From the NCBI GenBank assembly GCA_017301995.1, contig JAFLEH010000034.1, positions 21,626 through 85,625 of the forward strand: a stretch of 64,000 nucleotides of DNA. The letters run 5' to 3'. Positions within the stretch are counted from its first letter, which is position 1. Each line of letters begins with the position of its first letter. This document shows, piece after piece, positions 24,602 through 33,618 of this stretch. This stretch comes from Verrucomicrobiota bacterium. Lineage in GTDB: Bacteria > Verrucomicrobiota > Verrucomicrobiia > Verrucomicrobiales > Akkermansiaceae. The position numbers and the translations under genes were made by a program. The notes under the pieces were generated by a model. That model did no database searches, was not told the origin of the DNA, and saw only the letters and a program-made list of their open reading frames with translations.

Positions 24602-27010
24602 ATGAAAACCGTTCCATCAACCGCATTTGCCGCAGGCGCGCTTTTGTTATATTGCGCGTCGGATATCCAAGCCGCCGAATCCGCATCGATCCGGGTGGAT
24701 GCGGCAAAGCCCGGTCACGCGGTTTCGTCGAATTTGTGGGGGTTGTTCTTTGAAGATATCAATTTGTCGGCCGATGGAGGGTTGTATGGCGAGTTGGTGC
24801 GCAACCGCTCATTCGAGGATTCCGAGAAACCCGAGCATTGGCAACTGGTGGAGCGCGGAGGTGGCAAGGGACGTATCGCGGTGACCGACGAGCGGCCGAT
24901 TGCCGCCGAACCCGGCAAGTCCTTAAACCGCAGATCCTTGACGATTGAGGTTTCCGGATCCGGGGGCGGTTCGGCGGTGGGTGTCGCGAACGAAGGCTAC
25001 TGGGGGGTGCCCGCCAAAGCTGGTGAGTCCTACCTGCTGAGCCTCGCGGCGAGGACGGAAGGGGGGATCAGCGGGCTGACTGTCGCGCTGGAGTCCTCCG
25101 ATGGGAAACCACTCGGCTCCGCGCGTGTCGGAGGCGTTGGCTCGGATTGGAAGACTTTCAATGCGAAGATGGTGGCGTCCGCGACCGACAGCAAGACTCG
25201 ACTGGTGATCACGGCTTCGGGCGTGGGCAAGGTCTGGCTGGATATGGTGTCATTGTTCCCGGAAAAGACCTGGAAGAACAGGCCAAACGGCATGAGGCCG
25301 GACCTGGCGGAGATGTTGGTCGGTCTGTATCCGAAGTTCCTGCGTTTTCCCGGCGGCTGCTGGGTGGAGGGCAACACGATGGCCGAGTCCTACCGGTGGA
25401 AGCAAACCATCGGCCCGCTGCATGAGCGGCGGACGCAGTGGAATATCTGGGGATACTGGGCGACTCACGGTTTGGGGTATCACGAGTATCTGCAGCTTGC
25501 CGAAGATTTGGGTGCGGAGCCGCTGTTTTGCATCAACGTGGGCATGTCCCACCGCGAGAATGTGCCGATGGATAAAATGGACGAATACGTTCAGGACGCG
25601 TTGGACGCTCTGGAATACGCCAACGGGCCGGCCACCAGCCGCTGGGGATCGCTGCGGGCGAAGAACGGCCACCCGAAGCCGTTCAACATGAAATACATGG
25701 AGATCGGCAACGAGAATGGCGGGCCGCCCTACAACGAACGTTGGCCGCTTTTCCACAAGGCGATCAAGGCGAAATACCCCGATGTGAAACTGATCGCCAA
25801 CCACTGGGCGGGCGGCTATCCTTCCAAGCCCTCGCCCGATCTGGTGGACGAGCATTACTATAGTACTCCCGAGTTCTTCATCCGCGAGGCGGGGAAATAT
25901 GACAACTACGACCGCAAAGGGCCGAAAGTATTCGTCGGCGAATACGCGGTGACCCAGAACACCGGGACCGGCAGCCTGCGGGGCGCGATTGGCGAAGCGG
26001 CGTTCATGACGGGACTCGAGCGCAACTCCGATGTCGTCGCCATGGCTTGTTACGCGCCGCTGTTCGTTCATGTGAACCACCGGCGCTGGAATCCTGACCT
26101 GATCAATTTTGATAACACGCGGGCCTATGGGCTCCCAAGCTATTATGTGCAGCAGATGTTTGCCGCCGATCCCGGAACGCGGGTGCTCCCGACCACGGTG
26201 GAGGCCGCGGAGGCGCCGCTGCCGTTGCCTTCGGGACCGGTGGGTGTGGGAACCTGGAACACGCAGGCGGAGTTCAAGGATCTGAAGGTGGTGAAGGGCG
26301 GACGCGTGATCTATCAGAGCGACTTCACGGCCGGAAAAGGCGGTTGGAAGATGGCCGGCGGAAAATGGGAAACCGCGGACGGGGTGTTGCGGCAGACCGC
26401 CGGCGGCGAAAATGTCCGCGCCATCGTGGAGGGAGTGGATTGCTCGGGCTGCGTCTATTCGCTCAAGGCGAGGAAAACCGGCGGCGACGAGGGTTTCCTG
26501 ATCCTGTTCGGCATGGCCGAGCACGGCGCGAAGTCGTGGTGGAACCTCGGCGGTTGGGGCAACCAGCGCCACGCGTTCGAGCTGGGCGGCGAGGAAAGCG
26601 GCGAGGCGCGCGGACACATCGAGACGGGCAAGTGGTATGACATCGTGGTGGATACCTCGGGCGGTCGCCTCAAGTGCTCGCTCGATGGCAAACAACTGGT
26701 GGACATCGTGCCGCCGCGGATCAAGTCGGTGTTTGCCAGTGCCACGCTGGACGAGCCTACGGGCGATATCATCGTGAAGATTGTCAACGCCGCACCGGAC
26801 GCGCGTGAGGCGGTGGTGGAACTCTCCGGACTCGGCAAAGTGACGTTGGCCAAGGCGCTGCAGTTGTCCTCCGCCAATCCGATGGACGAAAACTCGCTCG
26901 ACGAACCGCTCAAGGTCTCGCCGAAACCGGTGACTCCGGCCGTGGAAGGCAATCGCATCCGCCACACGATGCCCGGAAACTCTCTGGTGGTGGTGAGGCT
27001 GAAACGTTAG
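24602..27010 (+). CDS. GH51-type alpha-L-arabinofuranosidase, secreted
   Basis: It has about 802 residues with a signal peptide ending A-A-E. The family pattern W-G-L-F-F-E-D-I-N near the start, the acid/base in E-I-G-N-E-N and the nucleophile in V-F-V-G-E-Y-A identify a GH51-like retaining arabinofuranosidase. A laminin-G/3-keto-disaccharide-hydrolase-like beta module of about 160 residues (starting near V-G-T-W-N-T-Q-A) is inserted before the final beta-sandwich region. It works on the same arabinan-type substrates as the GH127 gene upstream. Its stop lies one base from the stop of the convergent Verru_Chthon gene. Confidence 0.88.
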   Translation: MKTVPSTAFAAGALLLYCASDIQAAESASIRVDAAKPGHAVSSNLWGLFFEDINLSADGGLYGELVRNRSFEDSEKPEHWQLVERGGGKGRIAVTDERPIAAEPGKSLNRRSLTIEVSGSGGGSAVGVANEGYWGVPAKAGESYLLSLAARTEGGISGLTVALESSDGKPLGSARVGGVGSDWKTFNAKMVASATDSKTRLVITASGVGKVWLDMVSLFPEKTWKNRPNGMRPDLAEMLVGLYPKFLRFPGGCWVEGNTMAESYRWKQTIGPLHERRTQWNIWGYWATHGLGYHEYLQLAEDLGAEPLFCINVGMSHRENVPMDKMDEYVQDALDALEYANGPATSRWGSLRAKNGHPKPFNMKYMEIGNENGGPPYNERWPLFHKAIKAKYPDVKLIANHWAGGYPSKPSPDLVDEHYYSTPEFFIREAGKYDNYDRKGPKVFVGEYAVTQNTGTGSLRGAIGEAAFMTGLERNSDVVAMACYAPLFVHVNHRRWNPDLINFDNTRAYGLPSYYVQQMFAADPGTRVLPTTVEAAEAPLPLPSGPVGVGTWNTQAEFKDLKVVKGGRVIYQSDFTAGKGGWKMAGGKWETADGVLRQTAGGENVRAIVEGVDCSGCVYSLKARKTGGDEGFLILFGMAEHGAKSWWNLGGWGNQRHAFELGGEESGEARGHIETGKWYDIVVDTSGGRLKCSLDGKQLVDIVPPRIKSVFASATLDEPTGDIIVKIVNAAPDAREAVVELSGLGKVTLAKALQLSSANPMDENSLDEPLKVSPKPVTPAVEGNRIRHTMPGNSLVVVRLKR

Positions 27011-27011
27011 G

Positions 27012-30000
27012 TCAGACTTCCTCCGGATTCAGCCAGCGGAAGGATTTCACCACATAACGCCGGCCGAAGTCGGTGGCGGTGGATTGCAGCGGGTTGAGGC
27101 CGGAGGCGTCCGGGGTGATGGGTTCCGGGCAGCGCTGGACCACCGCCTCGCACCAGGCGCGGGCGACGATCTTGCCGGAGGCATCGGTGGCGTCGCCGTA
27201 GCACCGGATCACGAAGGTGTCCGAGCGCGCGGCGAGCATCGGCCCTAACACCTGGAGCAGGTCGGCTTGGGTGAGGTAGCCTGGAATGCCCCAGACCTTG
27301 CAGTCGGGCTTGAGGGTTTGCTCGAAGCGGGTCGCGTCCTGGATGTTGTCCGGGTGGCGGTAGTTGGGCAGGGATTTGGTATTGTCGAGGGGAAATTCCG
27401 AGCGGAACGGGTTGTTGAGGCCCGCCGCTTGGATGGCCGCCTCCAGCGCGCCCATCTTGCCGGTGGTGTCATTGGCCAGACGGCGGTTCACGAAGTCGGC
27501 GAGCGAGAGGAACGGCCCGCGTTTGCGGACTTCGGCGACGATCGCGCGGGCGAGCCGGTCGAGTTCGTCGTCGGATAGAGCGCGCAGCCCGGTCCATGCG
27601 GAATCGGCGTCGGTGGACGTGCCGCTGGACCACTCGCCGCCCTGGGGCGATAGGACCCGCGGAAACGCCGCCGATTTTCCGTCGCGGGCGAGGCGCCGGG
27701 TGGCTCCCAGAATCGCCTTCCAAGCCTCCACGCTGGTGGAGTTGACGTTGAACGCCCCATCCACGGCGAGAAACCGTGCGGCCCGGTGGAAATCGGTTAG
27801 GTCGGCGGTGGTGGCGGCGGGTCCGGTGACCGGAGCCGGACGCATCCGTCCGTTAGGCAGTGGCTTGCGGGAGGTTCCGGTTAGGAAATCGCTCTTGGCG
27901 GCCTCATCGCCGGTGGAGAGGAAATACGCGTCCCACAGCGTTTGGTTCACCTCGAACGAGAGATCATAGACCAGGTTGTCGGTGTCCGGATAATCTTGGA
28001 AAATCGCGCGGCCCTGGGTGGCCCAGCTTTCCCGGTCGGTGGAGCGTTGGGTGTCCGAGGACCAGCCGATCGCGTTGGAGTCGAATCCGCCCTTGCGGGT
28101 TTCCGTGGAACTGGCGAATTTGGGCGCGGTGCGGTCGAGTCCGCTGAGCGGTCCTGACGCGAGCCGCGGATCGGCCAGCGAGTTGCCGATGGCGTAGGTG
28201 GGATGCCAGATGAACTCGGAGAGTTTCGCGTGCTGGAGTTGCCCTAACGAAAGAACCCCGGTGCCCTTGCGCGGGACGTCGAAGAGAATGATCGGACGAC
28301 CGCCGCTTTCCTGGGGCGGGCCGAACGGGTTGCCGTGATAGCGTCCGCCGCGGGGGACCGGAGTTTGTTCGTCCCAACCGACCGCCGCGTCATAGAGGTC
28401 GCGGGTGTAGGCTCCGAAGAACCATGGCCCGCCGAGATTTCCGGACACCGGCATGGTTCCCGCGATGTTTTCATAAGGCGAGCGGGTGACATAGGCGGCG
28501 CGGGGATTCCAGTTGGCGAGCAACGCGTCCTGGAAGTGCGCGGTGTTGCGCAGGCTGCCGGAACCGATCAGATTGGACGCGTGTTCGTCGAACCACCGCA
28601 GCCGCACGCCATCGCGGGTTCGCACGTTGGGCGGGATCTTGAGCGGTTGGGAGGCTACATCGGTGGTGCCGGTTTCCTCGACGACCATTTTCTCGTTGAC
28701 GCTCCACGAAATGCGGGGCTCGCGGCCACCGCCGTATTGGAGGGAGGCGGAAAGCAGGGAGATCTGGGGCAGCGCGTCGAAGACTTCGAAAGTGATGCCG
28801 GTTTGGTTGCCGAGTTTCTTGAGAATCACCCGGCAGTCGTCGCCCTGGTTGCGGATGCCTTCCGCGCTCCAGGCCCGTGTCGGCGCGAACCAATAGTGGG
28901 TTGGTACGAAGTCGATCCCGCCGTCGATCTCACTATCGGAAGTATAATAGCTGCGCGACGGATGGGGTGGCTTGGTACAGGTGAGGGTGTTGGTTTCAAG
29001 CGAGTAATTGTTGCTGTTGGCAAATGGCGGGCGCGCGTATTCGGCCGAGCGTTCGGGCGAGAAGACCAAGCATTCGCCGGGGGCGAACGTGGTTGGTGGA
29101 ATCGAAAAATACCAACAGCCCATATAGGGATCGGTGTAGCCTTTGCTGTTCAGGATGCTTCCGTCGCCCGAGGTGAAGTCCGTGCTGCGTCCGCCTTCGA
29201 ACCAGATCCACTGGGCAGTGACCTGAAAGCGGGATGAACCGAGCATCATGTATCCGTCCGTCCACATTTCGTGGCGGCCGTTGCCCTGGATCATGGCGAT
29301 CGTGCGATCGAGCGTTAGGTTGGCGTTATACGGGTTCCACAGCACGATCCGCGGATAGACATGGAGCCGGACCTGATAGGGATGGGCGGGCTTGGTTTGG
29401 CCGGGACGCGGGGTGGCCTTGTGGTAGCTCATGTTGTAGAACATCGACCCCTCCACCAGAATGGGACTTAGGTTCGGCGTGTCCGCTTCCGCGATGGTGG
29501 CCGGCTTGAGGTTGGCAAGGGCGAGCTTGTCGGAAGCCGTGACTTGCGGGGTGGGTTCGGTTTTCGGAGTGATGGCGTCGATGGTGGCATTGCGGAAGGG
29601 CGCCTGGATCGTGGCCCAGCGGCGCAGCAGGCCGAACTTCGGCGAGGTGAACCGGTGGCGGGTATCGGGCCAGGTGAGGCCCATGCGGCTTGCGTCGGCG
29701 GAGTTCGCCGGGCCGACGAGGTTATCCTTGTCCGAAATGCCGGGCAGGCCGTTGCGTTCGGGGATATTTCCGTTGCTGGCGAAGTAGGCGGTGAGATCGC
29801 GTTTGAGCCCGCCATCGGCCACGTTGGTTAGAAGACCGGCGGATTGGGTGGTGAAATCGTGGAACCGCGGGGCCAAAACCGCCTTGTTCTTGGTGAGGAC
29901 GAGTTCCGCGGTGGCATCGGAGGCAAGCCGGGATTTCCGTATGGCGTCGAGCGGTTCCTCTCCGGTGATGGCTGCCGCATCCGCTTCCTGCGAGGTCATG

Positions 30001-30704
30001 AGACGGAACCAACCGCCGTCGTCGGGCAGGTTCGGGTCCGGTTTGTGATCTTCAAACGCGTCCGGAGTAGCGATGTTCGCCTTGGTCCCGAGATCTCCCA
30101 CCCACCAGGCGAAATGCCCGGCTTTTCCGGATGAATCCCCTACGGCGACGCCAGGCGCATGGACTTCCTCAAGCGGGCTTTTGCCGCCGAGGCTGCCGGG
30201 ACCCACGAGGCGGATCGGGTTTTCCAGACTCGTGAGGCGCGGGTGAACGGTGGGGAGTACGCCGTTTCCGCTGACCAGCCAGGTGAGCGCCTGCTTTTCC
30301 CGGTCGCCGGTGGTGTCGCGGGTGTCCTTGAGTCCGCCCGAGGCGTCGTCGCGGACCAGCAGGGGGCCACCGGTCTTGGATCGGGTGCTCCAGGCTCCGG
30401 TCCACTGCCGGTTTGGAACGCGTTCCGATCCTTCGAACATCGCCGCTTGGGCGGTCGTCCTGGTGTCGGAGCCGGTTTGGCGCTGCAGTTCGCCCAACGC
30501 CATCATCATCGCCAGGCGGGCGTTGGCCTTGGCACGGGCCATGTCGCTGAGTTGTCCGCTGTTGCGCAGTGAAACCGAGGAAAGGCTGAGCAATCCCACC
30601 GCGAGGAGCGTGAGCAGCACCATCAGCGCCAGCACCACGGCAAGCGCGAATCCCCGCGCAGGGTGGTGGCTCGTGCGTGGCCTGTGGTGAACGGAATGCT
30701 GCAT
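27012..30704 (-). CDS. Verru_Chthon cassette protein A
   Basis: It has 1230 residues from the ATG at 30704. The N terminus is pilin/PilX-like: H-H-P-A-R-G-F-A-L-A followed by a long hydrophobic helix (L-A-V-V-L-A-L-M-V-L-L-T-L-L-A-V-G), then an amphipathic helix with M-M-M-A-L-G-E-L-Q. The very long remainder is extracellular in character. This is the A protein of the family described from Verrucomicrobium and Chthoniobacter, thought to be part of a pseudopilin-like surface or export cassette. The usual B-D partners are not adjacent here. Confidence 0.8.
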   Translation of the reverse strand: MQHSVHHRPRTSHHPARGFALAVVLALMVLLTLLAVGLLSLSSVSLRNSGQLSDMARAKANARLAMMMALGELQRQTGSDTRTTAQAAMFEGSERVPNRQWTGAWSTRSKTGGPLLVRDDASGGLKDTRDTTGDREKQALTWLVSGNGVLPTVHPRLTSLENPIRLVGPGSLGGKSPLEEVHAPGVAVGDSSGKAGHFAWWVGDLGTKANIATPDAFEDHKPDPNLPDDGGWFRLMTSQEADAAAITGEEPLDAIRKSRLASDATAELVLTKNKAVLAPRFHDFTTQSAGLLTNVADGGLKRDLTAYFASNGNIPERNGLPGISDKDNLVGPANSADASRMGLTWPDTRHRFTSPKFGLLRRWATIQAPFRNATIDAITPKTEPTPQVTASDKLALANLKPATIAEADTPNLSPILVEGSMFYNMSYHKATPRPGQTKPAHPYQVRLHVYPRIVLWNPYNANLTLDRTIAMIQGNGRHEMWTDGYMMLGSSRFQVTAQWIWFEGGRSTDFTSGDGSILNSKGYTDPYMGCWYFSIPPTTFAPGECLVFSPERSAEYARPPFANSNNYSLETNTLTCTKPPHPSRSYYTSDSEIDGGIDFVPTHYWFAPTRAWSAEGIRNQGDDCRVILKKLGNQTGITFEVFDALPQISLLSASLQYGGGREPRISWSVNEKMVVEETGTTDVASQPLKIPPNVRTRDGVRLRWFDEHASNLIGSGSLRNTAHFQDALLANWNPRAAYVTRSPYENIAGTMPVSGNLGGPWFFGAYTRDLYDAAVGWDEQTPVPRGGRYHGNPFGPPQESGGRPIILFDVPRKGTGVLSLGQLQHAKLSEFIWHPTYAIGNSLADPRLASGPLSGLDRTAPKFASSTETRKGGFDSNAIGWSSDTQRSTDRESWATQGRAIFQDYPDTDNLVYDLSFEVNQTLWDAYFLSTGDEAAKSDFLTGTSRKPLPNGRMRPAPVTGPAATTADLTDFHRAARFLAVDGAFNVNSTSVEAWKAILGATRRLARDGKSAAFPRVLSPQGGEWSSGTSTDADSAWTGLRALSDDELDRLARAIVAEVRKRGPFLSLADFVNRRLANDTTGKMGALEAAIQAAGLNNPFRSEFPLDNTKSLPNYRHPDNIQDATRFEQTLKPDCKVWGIPGYLTQADLLQVLGPMLAARSDTFVIRCYGDATDASGKIVARAWCEAVVQRCPEPITPDASGLNPLQSTATDFGRRYVVKSFRWLNPEEV

Positions 30705-30832
30705 GGAAGCGACGGGTAGGTAAATACATCGTGTTTTGCCATTTGGCGAAGGTTTTTTGAGGAAATCCGGCGATTTCTTCAAAACATCGCTTGATTTCCG
30801 ACCCCTTACCGGGGCAAATTCCCGCCCCCGCA

Positions 30833-31714
30833 ATGGATTCCACCAAGACACTCCGATTCGCCATCCCCAAAGGCAGCCTGCAAGAGCCGACCATCGAGCT
30901 TCTGGCAAAGGCTGGCTACGAGGTTTACGTTTCCTCCCGCGGATTGCGCCCCGGATCGAATGATTCCGAGCTGGATCTCTACATGATCCGCGCCCAAGAG
31001 ATCGGGCGCTATCTGGGACAGGGATTCATCGACTGCGGGATCACCGGTTACGACTGGGCCTACGAAAACGGCGAGGAACTGGTGGACCTGGCGGAACTTC
31101 CCTACTCGCGGGCCAGCACCCGACCGACCCGCTGGGTGTTGGTGGTGCCGGAAAACTCTCCGATCCGGAAGCCGGAAGACCTCGAGGGCAAGCGGATCGC
31201 CACCGAAGGCGTCGGCATCACCGAGCGCTGGCTCAAGGAGCGTGGAATCAACGCCGAAGTCGAATTTTCCTGGGGCGCCACCGAGGTGAAGGTGCCGGAT
31301 CTGGTGGACGCCATCGTCGATGTCACCGAAACCGGTTCCTCGATCAAGGCCAACCGCCTGCGGATCGTGGACACGCTGCTCACGTCGTTCCCGCACTTCT
31401 ACGCCAGCCCGGCGGCCGCCGCCGATCCGTGGAAACGCGAGAAAATGGACAAGATCGCCCTGCTCCTCAAGGCCGCTCTCGGCGCGCGGGGCAAGGTGGG
31501 GCTCAAAATGAACCTCCCGCAGGCGCGGCTGCCCGAGTTGCTGGAAACCCTTCCGTCCCTGCGCCGCCCCACCGTTTCCCAGCTCGCCGGAGAAGAATGG
31601 GTGGCCGTGGAAACGGTGATTGACGAAATCATCGTGCGCGACATCATCCCCGACCTCAAGCGCCTCGGCGCGGAAGGCATCATCGAGTATCCGCTCAACA
31701 AGCTGGTTCCGTAA
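30833..31714 (+). CDS. hisG: ATP phosphoribosyltransferase, long form
   Basis: This is the first enzyme of histidine synthesis (ATP + PRPP to PR-ATP). It has 293 residues from the ATG at 30833. Visible motifs are L-R-F-A-I-P-K-G-S-L near the start, I-R-A-Q-E-I-G, D-C-G-I-T-G, and the PRPP-site segment D-A-I-V-D-V-T-E-T-G-S-S. The C-terminal ~80 residues correspond to the ACT-like regulatory domain of the long form, so histidine feedback inhibition is expected and HisZ is not needed. No other his genes are in the window. Confidence 0.92.
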   Translation: MDSTKTLRFAIPKGSLQEPTIELLAKAGYEVYVSSRGLRPGSNDSELDLYMIRAQEIGRYLGQGFIDCGITGYDWAYENGEELVDLAELPYSRASTRPTRWVLVVPENSPIRKPEDLEGKRIATEGVGITERWLKERGINAEVEFSWGATEVKVPDLVDAIVDVTETGSSIKANRLRIVDTLLTSFPHFYASPAAAADPWKREKMDKIALLLKAALGARGKVGLKMNLPQARLPELLETLPSLRRPTVSQLAGEEWVAVETVIDEIIVRDIIPDLKRLGAEGIIEYPLNKLVP

Positions 31715-31755
31715 CCGATCAATCTCACCGCTAACCAAACGACACACAACCAACC

Positions 31756-31860
31756 ATGGGTTCCATCAAGAAACGCCGTAAAACGAAGATCAACAAGCAC
31801 AAGCGCAAAAAGCGCATGAAGCAGAACCGCCACAAGAAGCGCCTGCGCTACAAGTCCTAG
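31756..31860 (+). CDS. AURKAIP1/COX24-domain small basic protein, bS22-like
   Basis: This tiny gene encodes 34 residues, more than half Lys/Arg (MGSIKKRRKTK... ending RLRYKS). The start M-G-S-(V)-I-K-K-R-R and overall pattern match the short AURKAIP1/COX24 proteins, counterparts of ribosomal protein bS22 in actinobacteria and mitochondrial mS38, which bind 16S rRNA near the decoding centre. It lies 41 bases after hisG and ahead of a terminator-like hairpin, so it may be co-transcribed with hisG. Confidence 0.8.
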   Translation: MGSIKKRRKTKINKHKRKKRMKQNRHKKRLRYKS

Positions 31861-31960
31861 TCCGCGCTTGCGGGTAGGGCCCGGATTTCAGGAACTCAGC
31901 CGCCACGTTCACCGCGCCGGCTGAAAGCTCCGAAAACCGGGTGACAGTGAAATCTTCAAA

Positions 31961-31998
31961 ACGCCAAGGCCCGCCACCGGCGCGGTCTTGGCGTGTTT
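31961..31998 (+). terminator. Candidate intrinsic terminator after hisG/bS22
   Basis: ACGCCAAG pairs with CTTGGCGT (31987-31994), extended inward by GCC/GGT, with GTTT following. The T run is short, as is common in GC-rich genomes, so termination strength is uncertain. Confidence 0.5.
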
Positions 31999-32087
31999 GC
32001 ATGCGGGAGATGCCGAGGGCCAGAGACAAGAATCAAGCAGGGAACCCGGGGCGGTTAGGGAGGTGGCAGTAACTTCCCGGCTCCGGT

Positions 32088-32172
32088 TTGACACGGATTT
32101 CACGGATTTTCACGGATTTTTGCTTTCTCGGTGTTCCTCTGAATCCGTGAAAATTGGTGGAATTCGTGTCAA
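32088..32172. repeat. Long imperfect inverted repeat with TTTCACGGAT direct repeats
   Basis: Left arm 32088-32118 and right arm 32142-32172 pair at about 27 of 31 positions (outer ends TTGACACG / CGTGTCAA) around a 23-base loop. The left arm itself contains TTTCACGGAT twice in tandem. It resembles dispersed intergenic palindromes of this phylum and lies between genes, so it is likely a REP/MITE-like element. Confidence 0.65.
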
Positions 32173-32322
32173 GTTACTCAGGAGAGACAAGAGACAAGAG
32201 ACAAGATGGCGAGGCTCCGATTCATCGCATCTTCATTGGGCTGCGGAGTCAGCACAGCCCGCTTCATTCCTGGTATTTCCGGTTTGCCAATGGCGGGTGG
32301 GGTGCTACGCTCCGCCCCTTCC

Positions 32323-33579
32323 ATGACCACGCAAGACCGCTACGCCGAACATGTACTCCCGACTTACGGACGATTTCCCATCGTGCTTGAGCGCGGCGAG
32401 GGCGCGCGCGTGTGGGACACGGATGGGCGAGGGTATTTGGATTTCTGCACCGGAATCGCGGTGTGCGCGCTGGGGCACTGCCATCCGCGGGTGGTGGGGG
32501 CGTTGCGCGAGCAGGCCGGCCGCCTGCTGCATGTCTCGAATCTCTATCACACGCTGCCTCAGGTGGAACTGGCGGAGGAAATCAACACCCGCCATATCAA
32601 ACTGCCCGGAAAGGTGTTCTTCGCGAACTCCGGTGCCGAAGCCAACGACGGTTTGATCAAATCCGCCCGGCGTTTCGGCCATCGGCGGACCCAGCCTGAT
32701 GGTTCGCCCCGCTATGAGGTGATCACATTCCGCATGTCGTTCCACGGGCGGACGCTGGGATCCATGTCGGCCACCGGCCAGGCGAAGATCCAGGAAGGCT
32801 TCGATCCCTTGCTACCCGGATTCCGCTATCTGCCGTTCAATGACATCGCGGCTCTGGAGGAGGGCATCCGGCCTGAAACAGCGGCGGTTTTGCTAGAACC
32901 GATCCAGGGCGAGGGCGGTGTGAACATGGCGACTCCGGAATTCCTGCGCGCCTTGGCCGAGGTTTGCCGGAAACATGATCTGCTCTTGATGTTCGACGAG
33001 ATCCAGACCGGCTTCGGCCGCTGCGGCGAGCCGATGGCTTGGCGCGCGTTGGTTCCCGAGTTGGAACCGGATGGTGTGTCATGGGCCAAAGGACTCGGCG
33101 GCGGGGTGCCGATCGGGGCGTTCTGGCTCAGCGATCGCGCGATTGACTCGGATGGAACCTCCCTGTCGAGCCTGATGGGGCCCGGGTCGCACGGATCGAC
33201 GTTCGGCGGTGGCCCGTTGGTGTGTGCCGCGGCGCTGGAGGTGCTCCGCGAGGTTAGGGAGCGGGATTTGTGCGCCAACGCGCGCCGCCAGGAAGCGCGG
33301 ATCCGCGCGACGGTCGGCGGCTGGAAGCTGCCCGTGATCACAGAAGTGCGCGGCATCGGGCTTTTGTTGGGAATCGGCCTCGATCCCGCCCTCGTTCCCG
33401 CGCCCGAGGGGAAAACCGCGGCTCTGGTGGTCGCGAACAAACTGTTGGAAGCCGGATTGCTCGTGCCTGCCGCCGGACCTAACACCATTCGGCTTCTTCC
33501 GCCGCTCAACGTCACCGATGCCGAAGTCGATGAGGCGCTCGGCATCCTCCGCGATACCCTCGCCGCGATTTCCGCATAG
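32323..33579 (+). CDS. argD: Acetylornithine aminotransferase
   Basis: This class III PLP aminotransferase makes N-acetylornithine in arginine synthesis. It has 418 residues from the ATG at 32323. Motifs include the substrate loop C-T-G-I-A-V-C-A-L-G-H, F-A-N-S-G-A-E-A-N-D, F-D-E-I-Q-T-G-F-G-R-C-G, and the PLP lysine in S-W-A-K-G-L-G-G-G. It sits 39 bases ahead of argF, forming an arginine pair. Confidence 0.92.
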   Translation: MTTQDRYAEHVLPTYGRFPIVLERGEGARVWDTDGRGYLDFCTGIAVCALGHCHPRVVGALREQAGRLLHVSNLYHTLPQVELAEEINTRHIKLPGKVFFANSGAEANDGLIKSARRFGHRRTQPDGSPRYEVITFRMSFHGRTLGSMSATGQAKIQEGFDPLLPGFRYLPFNDIAALEEGIRPETAAVLLEPIQGEGGVNMATPEFLRALAEVCRKHDLLLMFDEIQTGFGRCGEPMAWRALVPELEPDGVSWAKGLGGGVPIGAFWLSDRAIDSDGTSLSSLMGPGSHGSTFGGGPLVCAAALEVLREVRERDLCANARRQEARIRATVGGWKLPVITEVRGIGLLLGIGLDPALVPAPEGKTAALVVANKLLEAGLLVPAAGPNTIRLLPPLNVTDAEVDEALGILRDTLAAISA

Positions 33580-33618
33580 GAAGGCAAAACCGTTTTCCAA
33601 TCTACCATAAATCCGATC

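Larger units (their letters stand above)
31861..32322 (+). other. Intergenic region with a terminator and repeats
   Basis: No gene is seen between the bS22-like gene and argD. It holds a terminator-like hairpin (31961-31998), a long imperfect inverted repeat (32088-32172) and a 7-bp AGAGACA tandem run (32182-32204). A frame open through 32206-32322 continues into argD but reads as non-coding. Confidence 0.6.

Noticed and set aside
25250..26965. 571-codon minus-strand ORF
   Set aside because: Antisense to the GH51 gene with His/Arg-rich low-complexity sequence; a shadow frame.
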